Assembly: GCA_946056135.1 (NCBI GenBank)
Contig: CAMGIN010000004.1
Coordinates: 1 to 57,746, forward strand
Length of the DNA stretch: 57,746 bases
Source of the DNA: an uncultured bacterium
GTDB taxonomy: Bacteria; Bacillota; Clostridia; Oscillospirales; Oscillospiraceae
Direction of reading: 5' to 3'
Both the position numbers and the translations under genes were made by a program. The notes below the pieces were generated by a model. The model worked only from the letters and a program-made list of their open reading frames with translations, made no database searches and had not been told where the DNA came from. Position 1 is the stretch's first letter, and every line of letters starts with the position of its first letter. Positions 32,415 to 41,585 of the stretch are shown in pieces.

Positions 32415-34489
32415 ACACCAATCAGCTTTTGGACGGCATCGGAGACGCCAAAGGAAAATACATCTGGGAAGCCCAGCGGCACCGCTGCGGTGAGATCCCG
32501 CCGAAGAAGCGTCTGCCCCTGCGGAAAACCCTGCTGATCGCTGCCGTCATTGCCCTGATGCTGCTTCTGGTGGGCTGTGCCGTTGTCTATGTTTTCCACT
32601 TGCAGGATCTGAAGATCGGCGAATATTCCTTCACGGAACCAGAGCATTACGGCGCGAATTGGGAAAAAATCGAGGCCGCGGAGATCACGCGGGACAGGAT
32701 CTCCCTCCAAGGTCTCAGCACCGACCCCAACCAGCTGGCCACGATAGAGTGGATGGAGTTTCGGGAGCATTATGACGCAGACGGGAGACTTGCCGCGGCA
32801 AATAATCACAACGAATCCGGGATCCCAGAGGAATATTGGAGCACCTACTTCTGCTATACCTGGGAAATGGCGGAGAAGCTGGACGCCATTCTGGAAAAAT
32901 ACAACCTTACGTCTCTAGGGCCCGCTTTGCTGATCCAGCGGGATCAGGTTCCGCTTTTGTTTGACGCCCTGCAGCTTCCCGGGATCTGCCGCAGCGACGC
33001 CGGCGCGCAAATCGAATACGGCAGCGGATATTTCTACGCGGGAGGTAGCTACCGGCTTTCTCTGGATGTGACGCTGACCGGAGCGGACGCGGTGTGGCCC
33101 TATCCCGTCTTTCTCTCCGTCCGCTGCAGCGTAAAGGGATATTTTGATCCGGTCAGCATCACCGTTTCCGACATCGAAAGCTACCAACAGTGGAACTGCA
33201 CGCTGTCCGACGGGACTCCGGCACTGATTGCCTGGAACGGGGAGAATGCCCTGATCCTGGCGGACCGGGAGGATGTCTTCCTCTCTGTCGTATTTGAAAC
33301 CAAGCGGGGCATTGATTCCATGAGCAAGGAAACGGTGGGGCAGATCGCCGGCATTTTTGACTTCTCCACCCCGCCCCACAGCCTCAGCGGGGACGAGCTG
33401 GCGGAAGTTCAGGCCCAATTGGACGCGCTGAACCAGCAGGCTTCGGAAGCTTCCCAGCAATGGCAGGCGGAATATGAGCAGTCCCTTTACAAGGAAGGCT
33501 TTGACGGCTGGGTCAGACAGACGCTGGAGGAAAGCGAATACGATCCGTCAGACCTGGGTTATGCCTTCCTGGATATGGACGGAGACGGAACCGAAGAGCT
33601 GCTGATCGGAAGGGATGGCTATGCCGCCGCAGTCTATATCCAGCGGGACGGTGTCACTGAGCTGCTTTCCAATGCCTACTTCTATCAGTATCCCTGCCAG
33701 GGGAACAAGCTGGTGGGAGATATAGGCTGGGGGACAAAGGAGGAATACTTCTGCATGGACTACTCCGGCGGCACGGGCCGGACCGAATACCACATCTGCC
33801 GTATCCCCGGCTTTCCGGAGGGGGAGTACCGGAAATATACCGTCGGCACCTGGAATGAGTCCGCCGCCATTTCCCAAGAGGAATTTGAGGGGATCCTCGG
33901 TTCCTACATCCGGATCCCGCTGAAATTTTTGCCGCTGTCCTCCTATCCACTGGAGGAAGCAGCCGGCCCATGGGCGGTGGACTCCAATGTGACCCGGGAA
34001 CCCTACGAAACCTACGAAGAAAAGATCCGTACCCGACTGACGGACCAGGAGGAACGCTGGGGCCGGTGGGCATACGATCTGCGGGATCTGGACGGAGACG
34101 GTCAGGAGGAACTGATTTGGCGGGAGGATAACAATTATTTTGTTTACACCCTCCTCCACGGTCAGGTCTGCTGCTACAAAATGGCCGGCGAAAGCATTAC
34201 CGTATGTGAAAACGGCTATGTGGAAGCGGTGTACGGTTACGGTCCGGTGAACAAGACCTACCGCTATTACCGCATCGACGGCGACCATGCCACATTGGTG
34301 GATTACCTGCGCTATGATACCGACGCGGATCCCGGAAATCCCTGGTTTCGCAGTCCGGACCTATCCTGCCAGGACATCACCCTGACATCCATCTCCCAGG
34401 CGGAATTCGATGCTGTCCGGGCAAAGTACACCCCCACGGAACTGGACATGAAGCCCATTGCCGACTACCCTATGGAGCGGATCGGATAA
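32411..34489 (+). CDS. Membrane protein of sigma module 2, probable anti-sigma factor/sensor
   Basis: A 692-residue single-pass protein with TM at about 40-62 (LLIAAVIALMLLLVGCAVVY), almost the same as in the module 1 partner. The outer region differs: a beta-rich part to about residue 340, a short Gln/Ala-rich coiled segment (LDALNQQASEASQQWQAEYE), and then a C-terminal part. The C-terminal part has two Asp-rich FG-GAP/VCBS-like loops (FLDMDGDGTEELLIG and LRDLDGDGQEELIW) that may bind Ca2+. Coupling to the sigma gene suggests it holds the sigma until an outside signal arrives. No zinc anti-sigma motif is present. The role is inferred. Confidence 0.7.
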   Translation: MNTNQLLDGIGDAKGKYIWEAQRHRCGEIPPKKRLPLRKTLLIAAVIALMLLLVGCAVVYVFHLQDLKIGEYSFTEPEHYGANWEKIEAAEITRDRISLQGLSTDPNQLATIEWMEFREHYDADGRLAAANNHNESGIPEEYWSTYFCYTWEMAEKLDAILEKYNLTSLGPALLIQRDQVPLLFDALQLPGICRSDAGAQIEYGSGYFYAGGSYRLSLDVTLTGADAVWPYPVFLSVRCSVKGYFDPVSITVSDIESYQQWNCTLSDGTPALIAWNGENALILADREDVFLSVVFETKRGIDSMSKETVGQIAGIFDFSTPPHSLSGDELAEVQAQLDALNQQASEASQQWQAEYEQSLYKEGFDGWVRQTLEESEYDPSDLGYAFLDMDGDGTEELLIGRDGYAAAVYIQRDGVTELLSNAYFYQYPCQGNKLVGDIGWGTKEEYFCMDYSGGTGRTEYHICRIPGFPEGEYRKYTVGTWNESAAISQEEFEGILGSYIRIPLKFLPLSSYPLEEAAGPWAVDSNVTREPYETYEEKIRTRLTDQEERWGRWAYDLRDLDGDGQEELIWREDNNYFVYTLLHGQVCCYKMAGESITVCENGYVEAVYGYGPVNKTYRYYRIDGDHATLVDYLRYDTDADPGNPWFRSPDLSCQDITLTSISQAEFDAVRAKYTPTELDMKPIADYPMERIG

Positions 34490-34534
34490 CGCGTATCCTT
34501 CTTCTGCTGCCGCTTTCCGGACGGATGGAACAAC

Positions 34535-34569
34535 AAAAATCCCGAATGCAAACTGCATTCGGGATTTTT
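34535..34569. terminator. Bidirectional terminator
   Basis: AAAATCCCGAATGC/GCATTCGGGATTTT stem between the convergent module 2 membrane gene and the tRNA pair. Confidence 0.9.
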
Positions 34570-34644
34570 GGTGACCCGCCGGGGATTCGAACCCCGGACC
34601 CACTGCTTAAAAGGCAGTTGCTCTGCCGACTGAGCTAGCGGATC
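34569..34644 (-). tRNA. tRNA-Lys (anticodon UUU)
   Basis: Acceptor GATCCGC/GCGGGTC with encoded CCA. The anticodon stem ACTGC/GCAGT has loop CTTTTAA, and the T arm is CCGGGGTTCGAATCCCCGG. It is 5 bp from the next tRNA and probably co-transcribed with it. Confidence 0.96.
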
Positions 34645-34649
34645 ATATT

Positions 34650-34724
34650 TGGCTGGGATGGCCGGATTCGAACCGACGAATGCCAGAGTCAAAGTCTGGT
34701 GCCTTACCGCTTGGCGACATCCCA
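34650..34724 (-). tRNA. tRNA-Gln (anticodon UUG)
   Basis: Acceptor TGGGATG/CATCCCA with encoded CCA. The anticodon stem CCAGA/TCTGG has loop CTTTGAC, giving UUG. The U1-A72 start is usual for bacterial tRNA-Gln. Confidence 0.96.
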
Positions 34725-34849
34725 ATGTGGAGCGGCGCCCTTTGATCGGACACACTGAGCATTATAGCATAGCTTTTTCGTTTTGGCAATCTTTTTTTGC
34801 AATTTTTTCATTTGTTTTCTCTGCGTTGTCAAATGATGTGACCTGATAC

Positions 34850-35110
34850 TGATATCCAATGAAAAGTAGACATTCTTCAAATGGCTACGAGACAGGTTTC
34901 TATAATTTTCTATCCCCCAAATAATGGAAACGACATCGTGGCTTCGTAATGTCCCAGCGATAAAAATGTCTTTTTATCGCTGGTCAGTATGAGTGTGATC
35001 CATAGTGATTACCTCCGGTGAATGGTATTGGAGAACTTCATTCCACCACGAAGGAAGTCACTATAGATATCTTTTTTCAAGTGTCGAACTTCATTTTTCA
35101 ACGCCTGTGC
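34850..35110. repeat. AT-rich palindromic remnant, possibly of an insertion sequence
   Basis: The 34725-35211 gap is much more AT-rich than its neighbours. It contains a 13-bp perfect stem CCAGCGATAAAAA/TTTTTATCGCTGG (34954-34983) and weaker inverted pairs (ATAGTGA/TCACTAT; GGTGAATG/CATTCCACC). On the minus strand CGGAGG precedes an ATG with only eight sense codons, as if a transposase start had been truncated. No gene is present. Confidence 0.4.
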
Positions 35111-35111
35111 A

Positions 35112-35154
35112 CAAAAAAATAGACCTCAAGCAATTTTTTGCTCAAGGTCTATTT
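35112..35154 (-). terminator. Terminator after ppdK
   Basis: AAATAGACCTTGAGCAA/TTGCTTGAGGTCTATTT stem followed by TTTT on the minus strand. Confidence 0.9.
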
Positions 35155-35211
35155 GGATAGTTTAGCTAATCCTGTTCAGCGAAAACAGATTTATCCACAG
35201 AAAAAGGATTT

Positions 35212-37845
35212 TTATTTCCCTGCCTCTTTGATGGCGGCCTGTGCGGCGGCAAGACGGGCGATGGGCACACGGAAGGGGGAGCAGGAGACGTAGCTTAGGC
35301 CAATCCGGTGGCAGAACTCCACGCTGACGGGATCGCCGCCGTGCTCACCGCAGATGCCGATGTGCATGTCGGGCCGGACGCTTCTGCCCAGCTTGGTGGC
35401 CATCTCCATCAGGCGGCCCACGCCCGTCTGGTCCAACTTGGCGAAGGGATCGTTCTCGAAGATCTTGGCGTTGTAGTAGGCTTCCAGGAACTTGCCTGCA
35501 TCGTCGCGGCTGAAACCATAGGTCATCTGGGTCAGGTCGTTGGTGCCGAAGCAGAAGAACTCGGCTTCCTTAGCCATTTCGTCAGCGGTCAGGCAGGCAC
35601 GGGGAATCTCCACCATGGTGCCGACTTCGTACTTCAGGTCAATGTCGGAAGCGGCAATCTCCGCATCAGCGGCCTTCACCACCACGTCCTTGACGTACTT
35701 CAGCTCCTTCACATCGCCGGTCAGGGGGATCATGATTTCGGGAACCAGGGTCCAGTCCGGATGACGGCCCTTTACTGCCAGAGCAGCCCGGATAACGGCC
35801 TTGGTCTGCATGGTGGCAATCTCGGGATAGGTGACCGCCAGACGGCAGCCACGGTGGCCCATCATGGGGTTGAACTCATGCAGAGAGGCGATGATGTCCT
35901 TGATCTGCTGGACGGTCTTACCCTGGGTTTCTGCCAGCAGAGCGATCTCCTCCTCGGTATTGGGCACGAACTCGTGCAGAGGGGGATCCAGGAAACGGAT
36001 GGTGACAGGGTAGCTCTCCATGGCTTCGTACAGAGCCTCGAAGTCCGCCTGCTGCATGGGCAGCAGCTTCTCCAGAGCGGCTTCCCGCTCCTCCACGGTG
36101 TCGGAGCAGATCATTTCCCGGAAGGAGGCGATGCGGCCTTCCTCGAAGAACATGTGCTCGGTACGGCACAGGCCGATGCCTTCCGCGCCCAGCTCCCGGG
36201 CCTTCTTGGCATCCCGGGGGGTATCGGCGTTGGTGCGGACCTTCAGAACACGATACTTGTCCGCCCAGGCCATGATGCGGCCGAACTCACCGGCGATCTC
36301 CGCATCCACGGTGGGGATCTGGCCGTCATAGATGCAGCCGGTGGAGCCGTCCAGGCTCAGCCAGTCGCCTTCGTGATAGGTCTTGCCGGACAGGACGAAC
36401 TTCTTGTTCTCCTCGTCCATCTTGATTTCGGTGCAGCCGGAGACGCAGCAGGTGCCCATACCACGGGCAACCACAGCGGCGTGGGAGGTCATGCCGCCGC
36501 GGACGGTCAGGATGCCCTGAGCGGACATCATGCCCTCGATGTCCTCGGGAGAGGTCTCCAGACGAACCAGCACAACCTTCTCACCACGGTCAGCCCAGGC
36601 CTTGGCGTCCTCAGCGGTGAAGACGATCTTACCGCAGGCAGCGCCGGGAGAGGCGGCCAGAGCACGGCCCACAGGCTGGGCGGCCTTCAGAGCCTTGGCG
36701 TCAAACTGGGGATGCAGCAGGGTGTCCAGGGTTCTGGGCTCGATCATGGCCACAGCCTGCTTCTCGTCGATCATACCCTCGTCCACCAGGTCGCAGGCGA
36801 TTTTCAGAGCGGCGGTAGCGGTGCGCTTACCGTTACGGGTCTGCAGCATATACAGCTTGCCCGCTTCCACGGTGAACTCCATGTCCTGCATGTCGTGGTA
36901 GTGGCTCTCCAGGATCTGGCAGACGCTGGTGAACTGGGCGAAAGCCTCGGGGAATTTCTCGGCCATCTCGCTGATGGGCATGGGAGTCCGGACACCGGCC
37001 ACCACGTCCTCGCCCTGGGCGTTGGTCAGGAATTCACCGAACAGCTTCTTCTCGCCGGTGGCAGGGTTCCGGGTAAAGGCAACGCCGGTACCGCAGTCGT
37101 CACCCATGTTGCCGAAGGCCATGGACTGGACGTTGACGGCAGTGCCCCAGGAGTAGGGAATGTCGTTTTCCCGGCGGTAAACATTGGCCCGGGGGTTATC
37201 CCAGGAACGGAACACAGCCTTGATGGCGCCCATCAGCTGCTCCTTGGGATCAGAGGGGAAGTCCTCGCCCAGCTTGGCCTTATACTCAGCCTTGAACTGC
37301 ATGGCCAGCTCTTTCAGGTCGTCGGCATCCAGCTCCACATCCTGGGTGACACCCTTGCGCTCCTTCATCTGGTCGATGAGGGCCTCGAAATACTTCTTGC
37401 CCACTTCCATGACCACGTCGGAATACATCTGGATGAAACGGCGATAGCAGTCCCAAGCCCAGCGGGGGTTGCCGGACTTGGCAGCCAGAACCGCCACCAC
37501 ATCTTCGTTCAGACCCAGGTTCAGGATGGTGTCCATCATGCCGGGCATGGAAGCCCGGGCGCCGGAGCGGACGGAAACCAGCAGGGGATTTTCCTTATCA
37601 CCAAACTTTTTGCCGGTGATGGTCTGGAGCTTATCCACATATTCCATGATCTCGGCCTTAATCTCGTCATTGATCTGCCGGCCGTCCTCGTAATATTTGG
37701 TGCAAGCCTCCGTAGAAATAGTAAAGCCCTGGGGTACAGGCAGTCCAATGTTGGTCATTTCGGCCAGATTGGCACCCTTGCCGCCCAGAAGCTCCCGCAT
37801 TTTCCCGTTACCCTCGGTAAACAGGTAAACATACTTATGAGACAT
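35212..37845 (-). CDS. ppdK: Pyruvate, phosphate dikinase
   Basis: Interconverts pyruvate + ATP + Pi with PEP + AMP + PPi. In anaerobes it serves PEP formation from acetyl-CoA-derived pyruvate or an ATP-sparing glycolysis. The 877 residues are full length. They start with KYVYLFTEGN and GGKGANLAEM (ATP-grasp), and contain the phosphorylated His in GGMTSHAAVVARGMGTC and the PEP-binding barrel ending in EHGGDPVSVEFCHRIGLSYVSCSPFRVP, whose Cys is the catalytic acid. AAAGGGG lies upstream of the ATG. It is monocistronic with its own terminator. Confidence 0.98.
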   Translation of the reverse strand: MSHKYVYLFTEGNGKMRELLGGKGANLAEMTNIGLPVPQGFTISTEACTKYYEDGRQINDEIKAEIMEYVDKLQTITGKKFGDKENPLLVSVRSGARASMPGMMDTILNLGLNEDVVAVLAAKSGNPRWAWDCYRRFIQMYSDVVMEVGKKYFEALIDQMKERKGVTQDVELDADDLKELAMQFKAEYKAKLGEDFPSDPKEQLMGAIKAVFRSWDNPRANVYRRENDIPYSWGTAVNVQSMAFGNMGDDCGTGVAFTRNPATGEKKLFGEFLTNAQGEDVVAGVRTPMPISEMAEKFPEAFAQFTSVCQILESHYHDMQDMEFTVEAGKLYMLQTRNGKRTATAALKIACDLVDEGMIDEKQAVAMIEPRTLDTLLHPQFDAKALKAAQPVGRALAASPGAACGKIVFTAEDAKAWADRGEKVVLVRLETSPEDIEGMMSAQGILTVRGGMTSHAAVVARGMGTCCVSGCTEIKMDEENKKFVLSGKTYHEGDWLSLDGSTGCIYDGQIPTVDAEIAGEFGRIMAWADKYRVLKVRTNADTPRDAKKARELGAEGIGLCRTEHMFFEEGRIASFREMICSDTVEEREAALEKLLPMQQADFEALYEAMESYPVTIRFLDPPLHEFVPNTEEEIALLAETQGKTVQQIKDIIASLHEFNPMMGHRGCRLAVTYPEIATMQTKAVIRAALAVKGRHPDWTLVPEIMIPLTGDVKELKYVKDVVVKAADAEIAASDIDLKYEVGTMVEIPRACLTADEMAKEAEFFCFGTNDLTQMTYGFSRDDAGKFLEAYYNAKIFENDPFAKLDQTGVGRLMEMATKLGRSVRPDMHIGICGEHGGDPVSVEFCHRIGLSYVSCSPFRVPIARLAAAQAAIKEAGK

Positions 37846-38054
37846 CTCTCAAACCCCTTTCGATTGTTTTAAGCGTTCCTTTTTCGCTTATATAATTGTT
37901 TTTTTCAACTCTCTTGATAACGCTCAAATAGTATAACATGAACGTCAAAAAAAAGCAAATATTTTTGCACATTTTCTTGCATTTTTTCCAAATTTTCTTT
38001 TTGCCGGGAAAAGAGCAAAAGCTGAGGGCACGCTTTCGCGTGCCCTGATGGTCT

Positions 38055-39125
38055 TTATTTGGTTTCCCAGCTGGCGACCTCGCCGGTTTTTTTGTTCACA
38101 ACGATGGTGGCATAGCTGTCCAGAGTCATTACGCCGTCCTCCGCCACAGCCTTGGCCTTGGATTTGGACATACCCCGGATGGTCTCCAGGTCCTTGTCAT
38201 ACTCTGCCAGTGCTGCCTCGTCCACCACATAGACTGCCACATTGTAGGTGATCTCCTTGCCCAGGAATTTCTGATAGGCGCTCTCCACTGTGGTGACCAG
38301 GATGTCGCCGTCGTAGGCATCGGATTCCTCCAGCAGGATATCCGTCATATGGCAGTTTGCCTCGTAGCGCTCTTCGGCGGTGTAGGATGCGCTGAGGGAG
38401 GTGGTATCATAATAATAGAACAGGTATCCTGTGACGCAGGCAACGCCCGCGACAAACAGCGCAATCAGCAGCACCACCTGCTTTTTCCCGAAGGCCAGGT
38501 TTTCCTTGCTGTTGGCGCCGCCGTAGGTCAGGCCCATACGGTTGGTAATGGGAACCATGAGCTGCAGGAAGAAGGTCATGGCGACTGCCTCAATGGGGAA
38601 CATGAAGGTATTCTTCAGGATCCGGGGAATGGTCAGCACCACCGTGGACGCACCGTAGAAGTACTGCTGATACAGCATATCGATGGAAACTCCCAGGACC
38701 ACATTGACAATGACGCAGATGCTCAGGCGGCCCAGCATGACCCGCCAAGGGGTCACCTTTGCCCGGTACAGCAGCAGTGCCCAGATCAGGGAACTGCCGA
38801 TCTCCTGCAGAGCGTAAGGCAAAAAGTAAGTGCCCATGCCTTCCCAGATCAAAACGCCCAGAAAATCGGAGATGAACGCGGCGGGAATGGCAACCACCGG
38901 GCCCACGATCATGGCGCCCAGGGCATTGATGAAGCTGGCAACACTGAGCAGCTTCAGATTCGGAGCGATGGGCACCGCCAGACCCTTGGTGGCCACCCGG
39001 AGGGCGATCATCAACGCGGCAATAACCAGGGCTTTGGTGCTCTTCATTTCCGCAGCGGCATCATGCCAGTAAGCCTTGGAGAATGGGTGGGGGTACAGGG
39101 CCGTGCTTTTTGTGATAGTTGACAT
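38055..39125 (-). CDS. FolT-like ECF folate transporter S component with extra C-terminal domain, THF-riboswitch controlled
   Basis: Residues about 28-215 are a six-helix S component (STKALVIAALMIALRVATKG, GAMIVGPVVAIPAAFISDFLG, YFLPYALQEIGSSLIWALLL) resembling folate-type FolT. A seventh helix (about 222-247) and an outer domain of about 105 residues follow (from SASYTAEERYEANCHM to GEVASWETK). This tail is unusual; its end (DSYATIVVNKKTGEV) looks PepSY/FMN-binding-like. An upstream THF riboswitch supports folate as substrate. The EcfAAT partners are not in the window. A hairpin at 38027-38046 may terminate it. Confidence 0.78.
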   Translation of the reverse strand: MSTITKSTALYPHPFSKAYWHDAAAEMKSTKALVIAALMIALRVATKGLAVPIAPNLKLLSVASFINALGAMIVGPVVAIPAAFISDFLGVLIWEGMGTYFLPYALQEIGSSLIWALLLYRAKVTPWRVMLGRLSICVIVNVVLGVSIDMLYQQYFYGASTVVLTIPRILKNTFMFPIEAVAMTFFLQLMVPITNRMGLTYGGANSKENLAFGKKQVVLLIALFVAGVACVTGYLFYYYDTTSLSASYTAEERYEANCHMTDILLEESDAYDGDILVTTVESAYQKFLGKEITYNVAVYVVDEAALAEYDKDLETIRGMSKSKAKAVAEDGVMTLDSYATIVVNKKTGEVASWETK

Positions 39126-39194
39126 AAATTATCCTCCTTTATTCTGTGAGCGATGGTCTGAAGCACCGTACACTGCCCCAACGGCCCGTGAACA

Positions 39195-39427
39195 GCAAAA
39201 TCCCCAACGGAAACCGTCGGGGAGCTTTTACAGATCACGGATCACCCGTGGGGAAGGGCAGCACGTTTACAGCCGACCATTCGCCCGACCGAGTATCGTT
39301 GCTACATAAAGGAGGGTGTCCCATATGCAACAGCGGGTGCGGTGACCCCATCGTGGAAAAGGTTCCTTCGTCCTCCGGGCAACTCCCCGTCCCAGTGGCA
39401 CTTAACGCAGGGTCTCCTACTCTGTTC
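39195..39427 (-). promoter_or_regulatory. THF riboswitch with terminator
   Basis: On the minus strand the aptamer (39427-39329) carries AGTAGGAGACCC, the hallmark GCGTTAAGTGCC, GGGACGGGGAGTTGCC, ACGAAGG and the closing GGGTCACCGCACCCGC. A terminator (CTCCCCGACGG/CCGTTGGGGA, then TTTT, 39226-39195) follows. Tetrahydrofolate binding to this class represses the folate transporter gene. Confidence 0.85.
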
Positions 39428-39434
39428 ATGGGTC

Positions 39435-39463
39435 ATTATACACGCCGAAACCTGAAAAGTAAA
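39435..39463 (-). promoter_or_regulatory. Promoter of the THF riboswitch transcript
   Basis: TTTACT (39463-39458), 17-base spacer, TATAAT (39440-39435), about 8 bases before the aptamer. The rest of the gap to 39637 shows no gene. Confidence 0.75.
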
Positions 39464-39637
39464 TAGTATTTTGGAAATCTTTTGAAACTGGTGTCGAGCC
39501 TGTCGCACAACGATCATTTTCAGGCCCGGCGCAAATCCTGTCGCACACTTCCCGGTCAGAGCGTACATTCTTTCGCTGGTTTTCCCATTTGGAGGCGGCT
39601 TACAATGAGATCACCAACGAAAAAGGGAGGACGGGCA

Positions 39638-40423
39638 ATGCAATGCCAGAAGCTGAAAACCTATATGGAAACCGGACGGGTGGTCTTCCTGCCGGCCCGT
39701 TCCATCCAACCAAACCCTGCTCAGCCCCGGAAGGTATTCGATCCAGAGGCCCTGGACGAGTTGTCCGAGTCTATCCGCCAGCATGGGATCCTGCAGCCCC
39801 TGTCTGTCCGCCGCCGGGGGAATGGCTATGAGCTGATTGCCGGGGAGCGCCGGCTTCGGGCAGCCCAGCTGGCGGGAGTCACGGATATTCCCTGTATCAT
39901 CATGAGCATGGACGACCGGGAATCCGGCATGGCTGCCATGGTGGAAAACCTCCAGCGCCAGGATCTGGATTTTATCGAGGAGGCCATGGGGATCTCCCGG
40001 CTGCTGAAGGACTGGGATATGAGCCAGGAGCAGGTGGCCCGGCTGCTGGGGAAAAGTCAAAGCGCTGTTGCCAACAAGCTGCGGCTTCTAAAGCACTCTG
40101 ACGCTGTTTTCGCGGCCCTGCGGGAGGCCGGACTGACGGAGCGCCACGCGAGGGCCTTGCTGAAGCTGCGCAGTGAGGAGGAAAAGCTGGCCGCCATTGC
40201 GGAAATCTCCCGGCTGGGAATGAGCGTGGCCCGAACGGAAAAGTATATCGAAAGCCTGCTGAACGTGAAGGAGGAGAAGACCTTGAAACCCAATGTGGGC
40301 GCGTTCCTGAACAATCTGACCCAGAGCCTGCAGAAGATCCAACTCTCCGGAATCCCTGCTGTGTCGGAACGCCGGGAGACAGATAGTCAGATTGTGCTGA
40401 CCATTACCATTCCAAAATTTTGA
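39638..40423 (+). CDS. ParB/Noc-family chromosome-binding protein
   Basis: Start at ATG 39638 (AGGGAGG seven bases upstream). The 261 residues have the ParB CTPase/N-terminal domain (LPARSIQPNPAQPRKVFD, ELIAGERRLRAAQLAGV, VENLQRQDLDFIEEA), then the DNA-binding HTH (MSQEQVARLLGKSQSAVANKLRLL, LTERHARALLKL), and a C-terminal dimer region. ParB/Noc proteins bind parS or NBS sites and spread with CTP for segregation or nucleoid occlusion. With no ParA beside it, Noc or a ParB paralogue are both possible. Confidence 0.88.
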   Translation: MQCQKLKTYMETGRVVFLPARSIQPNPAQPRKVFDPEALDELSESIRQHGILQPLSVRRRGNGYELIAGERRLRAAQLAGVTDIPCIIMSMDDRESGMAAMVENLQRQDLDFIEEAMGISRLLKDWDMSQEQVARLLGKSQSAVANKLRLLKHSDAVFAALREAGLTERHARALLKLRSEEEKLAAIAEISRLGMSVARTEKYIESLLNVKEEKTLKPNVGAFLNNLTQSLQKIQLSGIPAVSERRETDSQIVLTITIPKF

Positions 40424-40428
40424 CAGAC

Positions 40429-40469
40429 AACGCCTGCCTCCCGATGGGACGCATCGGGAGGCAGGCGTT
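40429..40469. terminator. Bidirectional terminator
   Basis: AACGCCTGCCTCCCGATG and complement form an 18-bp stem between convergent noc-like and lrgB genes. Confidence 0.85.
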
Positions 40470-40543
40470 CATTGCGGATCCGATGAAAGCCGGGACGAAG
40501 CCTGGCTGCAGGTGGTTATGTCCGGAGTTGCCGTGCATTTTTC

Positions 40544-41233
40544 CTATACCGCGCCTGCCAGAAGGGGGAACAGAATCGCGGTCAGCAGCCCTGCCACTAC
40601 CAGGGAGAGACTGCTCACCGCACCGGTGAGGGGGCTGACTTCGTTGGCTTTCGCGGTGCCGATGACATGTCCCGCAGTGCCGAAGGCAACGCCCTGGGCT
40701 ACCGGGTCGGTGATATGGAACAGCTTGCACAAAGTCGGGCCCATCATGTTGGCAAAAATACCGGTGACGATGATGGCTGCGGTGGTGACGCCACCCATAC
40801 CGCCGTATAACTCGCTTAAGGGTACGCCAATGGCGGTGGTGACGCTCTTGGGCAGCAGGGAGACGGTCAGCGCCGGATCAAACCGCAGCAGCAGACAGCC
40901 CAGGAGCAGAAAGACCAGGCAGGTGACAGCACCGCTCACAACGCCGATAACAATGGCCTTCAAATTCTTGCGCAGCATTTGAAACTGCTCATACATAGGA
41001 ATGGCCAGGGAAATCGTGGCGGGGGTCATGAGCCAGGATAACTTGGCTGTGCCAACCGTATAATCCGCCATGTCCATCCCAGTCACCAGCAGAAACGCAA
41101 TCATCAGCACTGTGCCGATGAGGGTCGGATTAAACAGAGGCGTCTTCCACTTGTTCTGGAGGAGCTGGCCGATGCGGAAGGCTGCCAGGGTCAGCGCGAT
41201 GGGGAGAATACTGATTCGCAGGAATTCAGTCAT
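40544..41233 (-). CDS. lrgB: LrgB/CidB family membrane protein
   Basis: A 229-residue, multi-helix inner-membrane protein with the LrgB signature LPKSVTTAIGVPLSELYGG and GTAGHVIGTAKANEV. The start at 41233 overlaps the end of lrgA by 8 bp. LrgAB/CidAB pairs are linked to murein hydrolase control, programmed lysis and, in Bacillus (PftAB), pyruvate uptake. The operon with an RpiR-type sugar-phosphate regulator favours a metabolite-transport role. This is inference. Confidence 0.93.
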   Translation of the reverse strand: MTEFLRISILPIALTLAAFRIGQLLQNKWKTPLFNPTLIGTVLMIAFLLVTGMDMADYTVGTAKLSWLMTPATISLAIPMYEQFQMLRKNLKAIVIGVVSGAVTCLVFLLLGCLLLRFDPALTVSLLPKSVTTAIGVPLSELYGGMGGVTTAAIIVTGIFANMMGPTLCKLFHITDPVAQGVAFGTAGHVIGTAKANEVSPLTGAVSSLSLVVAGLLTAILFPLLAGAV

Positions 41234-41585
41234 GTTTTCCACCGCCTTTCTTCAGAAGCCATTGGACTGCCCGGCCGCTGATGCCGAAGGTCAGGGCTGT
41301 GGAGGCGGCTACCAGCAGGAAAATGGGCAGTACAGCGCCACGGATCAGTGCCCAGTTTTCCAGGATCCCCACTGCCGGAGAGACAAAGAGAATCGGAAGG
41401 ATGGAGGTCAGAAAGCCTCCGGCCTCTTTCACCTGCTCCAGCTTCACCAGCCCCACGCACAGGGCGGCGAACAGCAGCACAATGCCGTAAACCGAAGCGG
41501 GGATGGGCAGAGGCACCAGCCGCTGGAGGGCTTCTCCCACCAGGGAGAAGCCAAGAATCATCAAAAATTGAGAAAGGTATTTCAT
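41226..41585 (-). CDS. lrgA: LrgA/CidA family holin-like protein
   Basis: A 119-residue, four-helix protein (MKYLSQFLMILGFSLVGEAL, PIPASVYGIVLLFAALCVG, RGAVLPIFLLVAASTALTFG) of holin-like length. Its ATG overlaps the TGA of the RpiR regulator (ATGA), and its own stop lies inside lrgB, so three genes are translationally linked. The open frame extends upstream only through the regulator in another frame. There is no strong ribosome site, consistent with coupling. Confidence 0.92.
   Translation of the reverse strand: MKYLSQFLMILGFSLVGEALQRLVPLPIPASVYGIVLLFAALCVGLVKLEQVKEAGGFLTSILPILFVSPAVGILENWALIRGAVLPIFLLVAASTALTFGISGRAVQWLLKKGGGKHD

Noticed and set aside
34361-34846. Frames over tRNA-Lys and tRNA-Gln with GFESPAGH- and AGFEPTNARVK-like products
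   Set aside because: Translations of tRNA sequence, not genes.
35308-37872. 854-codon open frame opposite ppdK
   Set aside because: Antisense shadow; length comes from codon bias. Protein composition (Gly/His/Leu/Gln) is not natural.
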